A DNA stretch of 64,000 bases from Flavobacterium aquicola (GCF_003385115.1 NZ_QUNI01000003.1:248001-312000); one strand, 5' to 3'. Positions 8,474 to 16,814 are shown, counted from the first letter of the stretch. Numbers and translations: made by a program. The notes: generated by a model from the letters alone, not told the origin.

Positions 8474-8775
8474 TATTGTACTATAAAATTGTTTTCTATT
8501 TCCCAAAACCCAATACCTGAATTACCTTCTATTAAGGCTTTGTTTTCATCTGTTAATGCGTTAGCGGGGTCTATTTTATTTGCACTAAAAAAATTAATCA
8601 CTTCCTGAAAGCCATAATCTTTGGAAGGAATCTGTATGATTTGTCCAGGAACTAAATCAGGTGTCCAACTTAAATTGTTTAGTTTCACTATATCGGACAT
8701 AGCTTCGATTGTGCCACAACGCTGTAATGCTATGTCTTGTAATGACTGATTATGTAATACTGTTATCTTGCTCAT
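8473..8775 (-). CDS. LysM-like tail protein (gpX-type)
   Basis: 100 aa. The first 50 residues look like one LysM module: ITVLHNQSLQDIALQRCG, then VKLNNLSWTPDLVPGQIIQIP. In contractile-tail phages such a small protein clips the hub to the tube or binds peptidoglycan. Its start lies inside the end of the holin-family gene and its stop overlaps the start of the J-like gene. Confidence 0.7.
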   Translation of the reverse strand: MSKITVLHNQSLQDIALQRCGTIEAMSDIVKLNNLSWTPDLVPGQIIQIPSKDYGFQEVINFFSANKIDPANALTDENKALIEGNSGIGFWEIENNFIVQ

Positions 8776-9295
8776 CTAATTCAAATTGTTTGTAAAACTT
8801 TTTATTGATTATTCGAATTAATGTCTTCGCATAACGAACTCCTAAACTGTCTAAATTTTCCAATAAACTAACCAACAACTGCCAAATAATACCCAGTAAA
8901 ACAGCCCAATACAACCACGCAAACGGATCTAATTCAATATCCACTATTTTGATAAAATCGGCATTTTTAGCAAAAGTGTTCAGGATGTAAATCGGGACTA
9001 AATAGGTCGCTATTTTCAAAATCATTCTGCCAAACTTTCTGCTTTCGTGGCGTTCGCCTCTTTTCATTGAAGCCTGAACTCCTGTGTACCATTCGGAAAT
9101 TAATAAGACTACATAAGCGATTAAAAACAAATGATTGAAACCAAACAAGAAACTAACAGTTGAGAAGATAAAAGCCACTATTAAATCGATTTTAATGATT
9201 GAAGTTGATGTGTAAATGAACCCGAATGCACTCTTTAGAAACTCATCCAAGGAGACAAAACCGAATCCTTTTAAAAAATAATTTATCATTCTCAT
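8750..9295 (-). CDS. Phage holin-family membrane protein
   Basis: 181 aa with four predicted membrane helices (about residues 34-54, 56-74, 90-108, 127-147). The WYTGVQASMKRGE...ESRKFGRMILK loop between helices 2 and 3 is typical of the holin 4/TcdE family, which makes the inner-membrane hole that releases the endolysin. It lies within the baseplate genes, more than 5 kb from the endolysin, which is an unusual location. It overlaps the gp25-like gene by 4 bp (ATGA) and the LysM gene by 26 bp. Confidence 0.75.
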   Translation of the reverse strand: MRMINYFLKGFGFVSLDEFLKSAFGFIYTSTSIIKIDLIVAFIFSTVSFLFGFNHLFLIAYVVLLISEWYTGVQASMKRGERHESRKFGRMILKIATYLVPIYILNTFAKNADFIKIVDIELDPFAWLYWAVLLGIIWQLLVSLLENLDSLGVRYAKTLIRIINKKFYKQFELDEQDNSIT

Positions 9296-9579
9296 ATTTC
9301 AATGTTTAAATTTTCAATTCCTTTACTGGTGTCAATGGTTGCATTGTTATAACCATCATAGTTTAACTGAAGTTTTAAATCACGTTTAAACTCATCTGCA
9401 GTAATTGTTCTTTTGATATAATTGATAGCTCCAAAACCCGCTAGAGGAAATTCTTTTAATTCCCCTGGCTGTAAGTCCAGAATGTCCATAACGTGTTGCT
9501 GATCGCTTTGGCCAGTAGCAAAATCGCCATTAGCAAAAGCCAAAGCTCCGTTTTCGTCTCTCAATATATCCTGTCTCAT
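9292..9579 (-). CDS. Baseplate wedge, gp25/gpW-like
   Basis: 95 aa. RDENGALAFANGDFATGQSDQQHVMDILDLQPGELKEFPLAGFGAINYI has the layout of small gp25/Mu gp46-type wedge subunits (a 'DGD' type turn, then an acidic helix and a GxG segment). It lies between the spike and J-like genes, as in other Myoviridae. It should bridge hub and wedge. Confidence 0.65.
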   Translation of the reverse strand: MRQDILRDENGALAFANGDFATGQSDQQHVMDILDLQPGELKEFPLAGFGAINYIKRTITADEFKRDLKLQLNYDGYNNATIDTSKGIENLNIEI

Positions 9580-9581
9580 TT

Positions 9582-9797
9582 TTAGCTTATTGCTCCAGTT
9601 CCTGTTCCTGTATGATTGGTTGCCGTTCCTGTAGTGGTTACAGTTACGCTAACAGTTCCTGACATTATGTATTCTTTTATTGCTAGCATCAATTTTTCAG
9701 CATATACAACCTTTGCGGTGTCATAATCATCAGCCTGAATCATTTCATCTTGCAGAGCGATTATTTTGTTTTTAAATGCGATATCGTTTAATGCCAT
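9582..9797 (-). CDS. Small phage protein with Thr/Gly-rich tail
   Basis: 71 aa. The first 45 residues look helical (ALNDIAFKNKIIALQDEMIQ); the last 25 are almost only Thr, Val, Gly and Ser (SVTVTTTGTATNHTGTGTG). The start overlaps the stop of the spike gene. Its place right after the spike suggests a spike-tip or accessory protein, since PAAR-like tips sit there in other phages, but it lacks a PAAR motif. Confidence 0.55.
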   Translation of the reverse strand: MALNDIAFKNKIIALQDEMIQADDYDTAKVVYAEKLMLAIKEYIMSGTVSVTVTTTGTATNHTGTGTGAIS

Positions 9798-10285
9798 TAG
9801 CTTAGTAATTGATTTGTTTTATCCTTTAAATCAGCAAATACTAATTTGTCTGCAGCTGAAAATTTCCCTGGTCCGGATGGTGTCATTATTATAGCTTTAC
9901 CCAGTTGGTCAAAACCATCGTTTAAAATCGATTTAAGACTAATGTTTCCGCTTTTAATCGTAAACTTTCCATCCTTCATTTCGAATACCTGATTATCAAT
10001 TTTAATAATCAGTTTTTCAATCTCCGAAACCCCAACAACAAAGGCGTTATCTTCATTTTCTAAACGCCCAATAATCACTTTCGAGCCTAATTTTGGATAA
10101 ACTGTAAATTGGCTATTTGTATCTTCAATTATGGCATTCAATCGAACATCCTCATAATTATCGACTGTACAAGTATCACCTTCGACTGCTTTAACAGTTC
10201 CAACAGTTAAGGTAAATTTGCCTTTTCGTTTATTATTCCTTGAGCCATTTACGGCTAGTTTAAATAATTCGTCAAATTCACTCAT
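9797..10285 (-). CDS. Baseplate spike protein (Mu gp45/gpV-like)
   Basis: 162 aa. An OB-fold-like N-terminal part (GKFTLTVGTVKAVEGDTCTVDNYEDVRLNAII...SKVIIGRLENEDNAFVVGVSEIEKL) is followed by a short beta-prism-like segment (IKIDNQVFEMKDGKFTIKSGN). This is the architecture of membrane-piercing spikes. It overlaps the hub gene by 4 bp. Confidence 0.75.
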   Translation of the reverse strand: MSEFDELFKLAVNGSRNNKRKGKFTLTVGTVKAVEGDTCTVDNYEDVRLNAIIEDTNSQFTVYPKLGSKVIIGRLENEDNAFVVGVSEIEKLIIKIDNQVFEMKDGKFTIKSGNISLKSILNDGFDQLGKAIIMTPSGPGKFSAADKLVFADLKDKTNQLLS

Positions 10286-11289
10286 AGCTTATAACTCAAT
10301 TTATTAGTCCGTTTTATGCCGTCACTACCATTCACATCAATGGTTACACTTTCAATAAAATACCTGCCATCTTGATGTCTGTCTTTATAAAAAGGTCTGT
10401 ACAATTGCGCTGCGTGTCCGGGCTTGGTTCTTGGCTCACACCAACCGTCTAAACTTCCTTCGAAACCACTATAAGAAACGCTCGTTTGTTGCTTGTTTGC
10501 CCAAAGTTCAAGCTCCGATTTAGTCATATTAGGCCAAAGCTTCATTTTCTTTTCATCGCCTCCTTTTTCGCCAACCGATACCGTTAGAACCGAACCATTG
10601 GCTTGTTTGCTTTCGACTGTCAAAAAGATAGGTTTACTCTCTTTTTGCTCGAATTTCAAACTACTGCCACGTCTCACATTTTCGCTAAAATTGTATTTAT
10701 GAACCGTTTCGGCTTTAAAATCTACAATCATCCCAACACACAAAGTAGTAGGATTTTTGAAGTAGGCTCTGATTCCTGCTTTGTCCCGAAGCTCCTCCAG
10801 AACGTTGTAAGGAGTTGCATCTTCGATAAGCCATTTTCCTATACTGTAATCTCCGTTACACTCAATTTTATATGTATCGGGTACTACGGCTTTCAAGATG
10901 TCAATTAGCTTTCCGGACTTTATAAACTTTGTAACTCTAGGAGCTTTCTTGAGTTGAAACATTTCATCTTCGCATTCTAAAAGCAAAGGCATTTCTGCCC
11001 CAATTTTCGTAATATAGCCCTCGAATTCTGTCTCAAGCTTTCCATCATAACCCAATTCAATTTTAACAGCATCGCCACGTTTCATAAAATCCAAAATAGA
11101 TTTTCCCGAAATATTTATAGATTTACCCACTTTGTCAACTGCATTTCTAAATTCCCTAGGCAATTCCAGTTTAGCATTATTAGCCAGCACTTGTACGCTG
11201 GATTCGATGTGAATAGACTGGCAAACCGTAAACTGTAATTTATCAGCAATCGTAATTCTCAAACTGATGTTGTAATACAGATAATTCAT
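10282..11289 (-). CDS. Baseplate hub protein (late control D / Mu gp44-like)
   Basis: 335 aa. The layout fits the gp27/gpD hub family: an N-terminal beta-barrel with DFMKRGDAVKIELGYDG and FEGYITKIGAEMPLLLECEDEM, a middle KLIDILKAVVPDTYKIECNGDYSIGKWLIEDATPYNVLEELRD segment, and a C-terminal barrel ending YFIESVTIDVNG. The hub trimer caps the tube and holds the spike encoded next to it. Confidence 0.75.
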   Translation of the reverse strand: MNYLYYNISLRITIADKLQFTVCQSIHIESSVQVLANNAKLELPREFRNAVDKVGKSINISGKSILDFMKRGDAVKIELGYDGKLETEFEGYITKIGAEMPLLLECEDEMFQLKKAPRVTKFIKSGKLIDILKAVVPDTYKIECNGDYSIGKWLIEDATPYNVLEELRDKAGIRAYFKNPTTLCVGMIVDFKAETVHKYNFSENVRRGSSLKFEQKESKPIFLTVESKQANGSVLTVSVGEKGGDEKKMKLWPNMTKSELELWANKQQTSVSYSGFEGSLDGWCEPRTKPGHAAQLYRPFYKDRHQDGRYFIESVTIDVNGSDGIKRTNKLSYKL

Positions 11290-11939
11290 TAACTATTCGG
11301 TTTCAAAAGCGTGAAATTCACGGCTTTTATTGAACTTGCATTTATCGAAAATTGTACCGTGTCTTGATAACCTTCTACTGAAGTAAAACTTATGGAACGG
11401 AAATAGATACTATCAATATCTCTCTCTTCAAATTGAAGTCCAACCACTTTAATCACTCCATTAACTTTCCAGTTTTGATTTAACCTTCGTACTTCATCCG
11501 TTGGATAAATCCGATGATCTAAATCAATCAACAAACCGTTTATTGTGATATTCCAAGGCTTTGTACCCCAGAGTTCCACTACTATTGGATCATCATCATT
11601 GACCTCGGTTTCGATTAGTGATTTTTCTTGGTCAAAACCCATCAATAAAGGAGGAGCAAAAATTGTCCCTCTAGCACCGTGTAACAGTGCATTAAATTCT
11701 AAAGGTTCGAGTCCAGGAACATAAAACTTTACATATTCTATTCCTCCATCTTGCAAAGGCAAATACTTGAAATTGTAATCTCTGTTTTCCTTTTTCTCAA
11801 TAAAAACCTTTTCAATCGCTTTGCCCGCTGCCATCATCCCGAAGGCAGCAGCATAGCGAGCTACTAAATCAATAGTGATATTTTTAGGAAAAGCCGTCAC
11901 ATCATCAAAGACGTGTTTATAAGCATCAGTTATAGGCAT
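11289..11939 (-). CDS. DUF6046-like baseplate/tail protein
   Basis: 216 aa. The VELWGTKPWNITINGLLIDLDHRIYP segment and the later GVIKVVGLQFEERDIDSIYFRSISF match what I recall as DUF6046 proteins of Bacteroidota phages. It occupies the place of the Mu gp43 (DNA circularisation/tail) gene between tail chaperone and hub. Its ATG overlaps the stop of the frameshifted chaperone product (TAATG at 11937-11941). Confidence 0.6.
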   Translation of the reverse strand: MPITDAYKHVFDDVTAFPKNITIDLVARYAAAFGMMAAGKAIEKVFIEKKENRDYNFKYLPLQDGGIEYVKFYVPGLEPLEFNALLHGARGTIFAPPLLMGFDQEKSLIETEVNDDDPIVVELWGTKPWNITINGLLIDLDHRIYPTDEVRRLNQNWKVNGVIKVVGLQFEERDIDSIYFRSISFTSVEGYQDTVQFSINASSIKAVNFTLLKPNS

Positions 11940-12465
11940 TACACGGGTTGTTTAGGAGCGACCATCTTGTTTTCAATTAACCATTTTACTTGAGCCCATT
12001 TTTGAGCCCAAACAACATCATCCAACTGTTCAGGAAATGGAATGTGCAGAATGTGGCTAATCATAGCATCAATTTTGAAAGAGTTGTCAAAGCCATCATC
12101 CTGTATAAGTCCTGTACAGTCGGCTAGTACTTTTTTATTACCTTCTGTCTAATTGGAATCAGTTCTGCCAATGCACTTACACAAGTCAAGAATAAAGCAT
12201 CATCTGCCAGCACTTGCTCTTTATCTGTAAGCAGGCAGTTTTTAACCAAAATATCTTGAGCTTTGGCAGGATTGACATTATTGTACTTTAGATATTCTCC
12301 CATAGTCGCACGGGTTGGAATACAAACAATAACCTCAATGAAATCATTACCATCATCATCTAATGGAAGTTCAATACGCTGTAATCTTTCAACGCCGCCT
12401 ACTCTCTCAATCACTTCTTGACTGACTTGCTTTTTTGTATCTTTTTTAGCTTCTAAATTTGCCAT
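11939..12465 (-). CDS. Tail assembly chaperone, -1 frameshift product (G-T type)
   Basis: The 0-frame protein ends at 12124. A slippery heptamer A_AAA_AAG (12136-12130 read on the - strand) lies two codons before its stop, in the correct phase. After a -1 slip the frame stays open for 63 codons (starting GTA CTA GCC) to a TAA at 11941-11939 that overlaps the next start. The fusion would be 175 aa: 112 from the first frame plus 63 Trp-rich residues (VVWAQKWAQVKWLIE). Without the slip this 185-bp stretch has no gene. It matches the conserved tail chaperone frameshift of lambda G/GT and Mu gp41/42, placed as expected between tail tube and baseplate genes. The tape measure, normally next, is elsewhere. 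Confidence 0.8.
12124..12465 (-). CDS. Tail assembly chaperone, 0-frame product (G type)
   Basis: 113 aa. Acidic and helical: Lys-rich start, then VERLQRIELPLDDDGNDFIEVIVCIPTRATMGEYLKY and KNCLLTDKEQVLADDALFL, the pattern of gpG/gp41-like tail chaperones (resembling small tail proteins with a conserved beta strand and helices). It is the abundant product; a fraction of ribosomes should shift at 12130-12136 to make the longer form. It lies directly after the tail tube gene and a terminator-like hairpin. Confidence 0.75.
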   Translation of the reverse strand: MANLEAKKDTKKQVSQEVIERVGGVERLQRIELPLDDDGNDFIEVIVCIPTRATMGEYLKYNNVNPAKAQDILVKNCLLTDKEQVLADDALFLTCVSALAELIPIRQKVIKKY

Positions 12466-12491
12466 TATATTATTGTGTTTAAATTTGATTT

Positions 12492-12521
12492 AAAAAAAGC
12501 CCTCCCATAATTCAAGAGGGC
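12492..12521 (-). terminator. Intrinsic terminator after tail tube gene
   Basis: GCCCTC (12499-12504) pairs with GAGGGC (12516-12521); seven Ts follow on the - strand (12492-12498). It lies between the tube gene and the chaperone, inside an operon, so it may act as a partial terminator that lowers chaperone and baseplate expression relative to tube and sheath. Confidence 0.7.
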
Positions 12522-12551
12522 TTCGAGTGAAAAATGAAAATGAATGTGTAA

Positions 12552-12971
12552 TTATGCTGCTACGTTCAATTCTACTTTTAGAGCGAACATTGTGTATTCT
12601 TTTTTAAGCCCCATTTCGCCAGTAACTTCACGACCTTCGTTTTGGAACTTGACCAAAACACGATCGGTAACAATGATGTTGAATTCGTTGGTAAATGTGA
12701 AAACCATGTAGAAAGGCGCAATATTCAAGATACTGCCACCTTTAGCCGCTAACTCAATAGGCGTGATGTCGTGCATCATAATTCCTATCGTACAACTTGG
12801 TGTTATTTTGCCTCTACTCCAGCTGGATGCGTTAGACCCTAAACCGTGGTTTAATTGATGTTCTTGCTCGTTTCCGTAAGTAGCTGTAGTGATTTCAATT
12901 GGTACAGCATTCATAAAACATTCACAATCGGCACTATCGTAGGCTTTTCCGTTTCTTGTAATTGTAGCCAT
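12552..12971 (-). CDS. Tail tube protein
   Basis: 139 aa, beta-rich, no signal. It starts one base after the sheath stop and ends with FALKVELNVAA. Features in line with phage tube subunits are a conserved N-terminal strand (ITRNGKAYDSADCEC), a central insertion and TGEMGLKKEYTM. Position directly after the sheath gene is the standard order in contractile-tail phages. Identification is mostly by size and order. Confidence 0.7.
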   Translation of the reverse strand: MATITRNGKAYDSADCECFMNAVPIEITTATYGNEQEHQLNHGLGSNASSWSRGKITPSCTIGIMMHDITPIELAAKGGSILNIAPFYMVFTFTNEFNIIVTDRVLVKFQNEGREVTGEMGLKKEYTMFALKVELNVAA

Positions 12972-14227
12972 TATTGTTTCGCTTTAAGGTTAATAGTTCC
13001 GTTTAAGTAGCCAAGAACACCAGTAGGCTGTATATTGAAAGCTACTTTCAACTCTTTAGCTACCAGCAAATCACTTTCAGGATCAACGGTTGTTTTTCCT
13101 GCAGACAATTCTACAGCGTTAACCATATCAGCAAAAATATCATCGCCAATGGTTTCCAATGTAACACGTACACCAGTAGGCAATTTTCCCGCAGCGTTTA
13201 CTGGATAAGTCTTTTTGATTTTTGGCAAATAAGCCGTTCTCAACTGTCTAGCACAATCATCCATCACACGACCGTAAGCAATGGTATGCTCATTCATATT
13301 GCCTTCGCTGTCAATTTTTACAGGAGCGCAAACGTGATCATTGTTAATTCTCACACCCGCTAGACCAGGATAAGTAACCCCGAATACATAACCTTTGTTT
13401 TCAAAAGTCTGTAATTCGGCATACACCTCTTTATTGGTTTTGTGATTTGATAGTCCAGGGACCAACCAAGCTTGTTTGGTTGCATCGGTTAAATTGAAAG
13501 CTTCATTGTCACCGATATTTTGATTAATAGCAGCAGCTGCGCAAACTCCTAAAATTGTACCTACATCGGCAAACTTTTGAGCATCGCCTGTTTTGGTTTC
13601 TGCATATTGCCAGTCCTGACCAATTACCAAGGTTACTTTTGTTGCTTCAACATTTTCAATATCTCGCAAATCAGGAACTACAGAAGCTAACCCGTTAAGG
13701 TTATAACCCTCAATAAAAATGTGAGTAGGCATAAACTGATCATAAGCCCATTCTGCAGTTCCTTGTGCCAATGGAATGCTATCGAATACTTCAGGAACTA
13801 AACCGTCAACGTGAACGATTGGATTTTCTTCATCCTCGATAGGATTAAAAGCAATCGCCAATTGACGTACTTTGTAATCCGAATCGATAAGCAAACGTTT
13901 CAGTTTATCGCCTGCAGTATCTTGAGCAATTGTTTTCAACGTTTCCGTTTGCGCAACTGCCATAAAGTTTAACGGAACACCTTCGCCTGCGTTTCTATAA
14001 AACTCACGCACGTGTCGATACACGTTTACGTTGTTTTCTTCATCAAAGGCAGGAGTAATTCCATTTTGTTCAGCATCGTATAAACCAAAAAATTGAATAG
14101 TCTCTTTGAATGCTAAACCCGGAATAGCAGGAGACCCCACAATGATAGCCGAAACCCGTCTATCATTGTTTAGTCTATTAGCACCTACTTTGCCCTTTCC
14201 TATATTTACACCGTCTAAATTTGACAT
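12971..14227 (-). CDS. Tail sheath protein (DUF2586-like)
   Basis: 418 aa. It forms the contractile sheath. The N-terminal GVNIGKGKVGAN...VSAIIVGSPAIPG and the C-terminal GDDIFADMVNAVELSAGKTTVDPESDLLVAKELKVAFNIQPTGVLGYLNGTINL fit the DUF2586 sheath family seen in Mu-like and Bacteroidota phages. Pro/Gly-rich loops and absence of Cys clusters fit a structural protein. The next gene on the - strand is the tube. Confidence 0.8.
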   Translation of the reverse strand: MSNLDGVNIGKGKVGANRLNNDRRVSAIIVGSPAIPGLAFKETIQFFGLYDAEQNGITPAFDEENNVNVYRHVREFYRNAGEGVPLNFMAVAQTETLKTIAQDTAGDKLKRLLIDSDYKVRQLAIAFNPIEDEENPIVHVDGLVPEVFDSIPLAQGTAEWAYDQFMPTHIFIEGYNLNGLASVVPDLRDIENVEATKVTLVIGQDWQYAETKTGDAQKFADVGTILGVCAAAAINQNIGDNEAFNLTDATKQAWLVPGLSNHKTNKEVYAELQTFENKGYVFGVTYPGLAGVRINNDHVCAPVKIDSEGNMNEHTIAYGRVMDDCARQLRTAYLPKIKKTYPVNAAGKLPTGVRVTLETIGDDIFADMVNAVELSAGKTTVDPESDLLVAKELKVAFNIQPTGVLGYLNGTINLKAKQ

Positions 14228-14247
14228 TGTTTAAATTGGTTTTAAAT

Positions 14248-14637
14248 TTACTTTTTGGTGTCGGTGTCTGTGTTTCCGTTCCCTGCAACTGCAGGTGCAG
14301 TTCCTACCGTTTTTGCACCAACTACGTTAATAGCTTCAGTAAGTTGTTTTTGTTTCCAGTCATAAACTGATTTAACAGATTTACGCTCATCGCCTTCAAA
14401 CTCTTTCAAAGCTTCTAATGAAGTCACTGCTTTAATTTTAGCAATAGTGTCGTTTGCGTTCAACTCTTTTGTTTCTGTTTTTTCAAACTTAATAAGCTTT
14501 TGACCTTCCTTTAGGCTCAAACTTCCAATTTTTTCAGAAGTAAAAAATTCGCCTGCTGGACTTCCCCACAACACTTCGTAGGATGTAGAAGCAAAAAGCT
14601 TATCAGCTTCTTGCTTCAATGTAGTTTTATCTATCAT
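14248..14637 (-). CDS. Small head/connector-region protein
   Basis: 129 aa from the ATG at 14637; an in-frame ATG at 14724 would add 29 residues overlapping the capsid gene with an unlikely Cys/Trp-rich sequence. A beta segment (YEVLWGSPAGEFFTSEKIGSLSL) is followed by a helical part (IKAVTSLEALKEFEGDERKSVKSVYDW) that resembles a HeH/LEM-type module, then a Thr/Gly/Asp tail. It lies between capsid and sheath, where phages encode head decoration or completion proteins. Confidence 0.55.
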   Translation of the reverse strand: MIDKTTLKQEADKLFASTSYEVLWGSPAGEFFTSEKIGSLSLKEGQKLIKFEKTETKELNANDTIAKIKAVTSLEALKEFEGDERKSVKSVYDWKQKQLTEAINVVGAKTVGTAPAVAGNGNTDTDTKK

Positions 14638-14654
14638 CTTACTTACATGAAAAT

Positions 14655-15575
14655 TTAAACAACAATACCAGAAACTAACGCACCCACACCATATTCCTGC
14701 TTTTTGTCTGTAAGACCGTAGCAATGCAAACGTAATTCAGATTGCGGGTCAGGATTTCTCGTATCTTGAATCATCGGTTTGTAAAGCACTTTGACCGCTT
14801 CGATGTGATGCACAATATTTGGAGCGTAATAGAACAAAGAACCATTTCTATGTGTGGTTTGAGAAACAGCACCTACAGAAACAGGAGCATCACCCGCAGT
14901 AAATTTCACAGAGCTATTATTTTCAAAAAACTTTAGTTTGAAAAATCGCTTTAATTCTCCTGTATTCTTGTCAATTTCAATATCACGAATGTTATTTGTA
15001 CTTCCTCTGTCTTCGATCAAATCTTGACGGTGCTCAGCGCAAAGAATCATAAAGGCTTGAGCCCAATCTGTAAGATTCAAACCTTCAAGGACGCTGTAAT
15101 ATTTAATCATATCAGAATACGTCATTCTTTTTCTACCAGTCCCATCATCTACTCCAGTTGTTCTTAAAATTGGAGTTCCTGAAGTATTCGCTTTTGGAGC
15201 AATTTTTCTCAACGCATAATCTCGAACACCCATTCTAAAGGCTTCATTATGCAATCTTCTTAATTCACTTTCTTTATCAAAAGCTAAAGCTCGCATTGAT
15301 TTATCAGATACTACAGTTAAGTCTGTATCTAATTTATCCCATTCAACTAAACCCTTTTTATTAGGGATGTCAACTGGTTCAAAAGCAGTATCCTTGTTAA
15401 CATGAAATTTTATTTCATTAATTAACTTATTGAACTTGATACCATCTTTATCAATTGCATCCTCAGAAGGCGCTTTGAAAGTCCCTATAAAGTCATCCTT
15501 ATAGTTTCTAAATTCTTCTAAAAGCTGAGGCTCTACAAATTGCTCAAGCCATAATCCATCAACTAAATCTGCCAT
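14655..15575 (-). CDS. Major capsid protein
   Basis: 306 aa. It starts at the stop of the protease-scaffold gene and precedes the head-tail region, as expected for the Mu gpT counterpart. VVSDKSMRALAFDKESELRRLHNEAFRMGVRDYALRKIAP resembles the spine helix of HK97-fold capsids, and the C-terminal half has the beta-rich A-domain pattern. No cleavable N-terminal scaffold is visible because scaffold and protease are in the gene before. Call based on order, size and these features. Confidence 0.75.
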   Translation of the reverse strand: MADLVDGLWLEQFVEPQLLEEFRNYKDDFIGTFKAPSEDAIDKDGIKFNKLINEIKFHVNKDTAFEPVDIPNKKGLVEWDKLDTDLTVVSDKSMRALAFDKESELRRLHNEAFRMGVRDYALRKIAPKANTSGTPILRTTGVDDGTGRKRMTYSDMIKYYSVLEGLNLTDWAQAFMILCAEHRQDLIEDRGSTNNIRDIEIDKNTGELKRFFKLKFFENNSSVKFTAGDAPVSVGAVSQTTHRNGSLFYYAPNIVHHIEAVKVLYKPMIQDTRNPDPQSELRLHCYGLTDKKQEYGVGALVSGIVV

Positions 15576-16687
15576 TATTTTTTATATTTTGCGTTAAACA
15601 ATTCTTTGAATTTTTCCGGTTCTTTTCCGGCCATAGCTTCTAAGGCTTTTGGATCTTCTTTCTGCCATTTGTCAAAATCCCAGTCATCACGACCTACTGG
15701 AGCGTTATTAGCACCTCCTTGATTTTGTATTTGCGAAGTGATAGGATTGCGTGCTGGAATGGCACCAAGAACCGTATTCAAAGCATCAATACCTGAAGCT
15801 TCAGCAATACTTTCATAAGTAGCCACTTGGTCTTGAGTAATTTTACCCGCTTTTTTAGCTGCTTCAATTACTGCAGTAATAGCTGTTTTGCTTTGTTCTT
15901 TTAATGCAGCTTCAGCAACTACAACTTTTTCATTGGCAATTCTCAAATCAGCTTCTGCTTTTGTGATTTTTGCATCGTAGTGATTTCGTACAGCATCAAT
16001 AACTGCTGTATCTGAACTGTTAGCATCTACACCTATTAGGCCTAGAGCTTCAATTATTGGTTTTTTCATAGTATCTGATAAATTATTATGTAAATCATTT
16101 TTTGGATTTAGTAAAGCAGAAAAACGGTTATAGGTTTCGGTCATTCCTAATTGTTCAGGATTAAAATCTTCCGTTTCAGTTTCAGGGTCTAAGAAGTCTT
16201 TAATTAAGCCTTCTTTTTTAGCTTCTTCAGCATCCATCCAGTTGTCACCTACAAGCCATTTCTTTACATAGCTTTCTGTTTTCCCTGTTTTCTCAATAAG
16301 AATTTTGATGAAGTTTTTTTCAATGGAACGCAACAACTTAGCATTGTTTTCATGATCTAATGCTGTTCCTTCTGTATATCCAGAGGGAGCATGTGCCATT
16401 AAATAACCATTAGAAACCATGTAAACATCTTTGAGATATAATGATATTACAAAACCCATTGATGCAGCAATACCAACAATTTCCAGTCTTATTTTAGACT
16501 TAGAATCTCTTAGTGCATTTGCCATTAGGTTACCATCAAAAACTGAACCTCCATAAGTATGAAGCTTTATAGTGATCTCTTTATGTTTGGCTTCTACTAG
16601 AGAAAGTAATGAAACAAATTCCATCCCATTTCCAGACCATATTGTACCGTAAGCTGTGATAGTATTTTCTTGGACTCTAAAAATCAT
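15575..16687 (-). CDS. ClpP-like prohead protease fused to scaffold
   Basis: 370 aa. Residues 1-165 are a ClpP-type (S14) serine protease: KLHTYGGSVFDG (oxyanion-hole region), GIAASMG with Ser76, MAHAPSG with His99, and an Asp in GDNWMD (148-152). Residues about 205-370 are Ala/Glu/Lys-rich and helical (KAEADLRIANEKVVVAEAALKEQ), typical of a scaffold, ending in a Lys-rich tail. An in-frame ATG at 16069 (Met207, MKKPIIEALG) starts exactly at the scaffold part, comparable to Mu gpI/gpZ, where the scaffold is made from an internal start. First gene of the - strand late operon, divergent from the terminase. Confidence 0.85.
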   Translation of the reverse strand: MIFRVQENTITAYGTIWSGNGMEFVSLLSLVEAKHKEITIKLHTYGGSVFDGNLMANALRDSKSKIRLEIVGIAASMGFVISLYLKDVYMVSNGYLMAHAPSGYTEGTALDHENNAKLLRSIEKNFIKILIEKTGKTESYVKKWLVGDNWMDAEEAKKEGLIKDFLDPETETEDFNPEQLGMTETYNRFSALLNPKNDLHNNLSDTMKKPIIEALGLIGVDANSSDTAVIDAVRNHYDAKITKAEADLRIANEKVVVAEAALKEQSKTAITAVIEAAKKAGKITQDQVATYESIAEASGIDALNTVLGAIPARNPITSQIQNQGGANNAPVGRDDWDFDKWQKEDPKALEAMAGKEPEKFKELFNAKYKK

Positions 16688-16736
16688 TTTCTAAAACTTT
16701 TCAGCAAAGATGTAAGGATAAAACAGGGCATAAAAA

Positions 16737-16760
16737 ATTGTTCGCAAGGGTTGCAACAAT
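16737..16760. promoter_or_regulatory. Dyad in divergent late promoter region
   Basis: ATTGTT C GCAA GGG TTGC AACAAT is a near-perfect dyad, interrupted by one extra C. It lies centrally in the 127-bp space between the - strand protease-capsid-tail operon and the + strand terminase-portal operon. A second weaker repeat, GGGTT (16748-16752) with AACCC (16769-16773), overlaps it. No clear TAnnTTTG box was found on either side, so the site may bind a phage activator comparable in role to Mu C. Confidence 0.4.
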
Positions 16761-16814
16761 TAAGGCTTAACCCTTTATTTAATGGGATTTTTGCATTTAA
16801 ATCACTATAAAAAC

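Noticed and set aside
14638..14724. N-terminal extension of the 129-aa head-region protein
   Set aside because: The extension (Cys/Trp-rich) overlaps the capsid gene's end and differs in composition from the rest.
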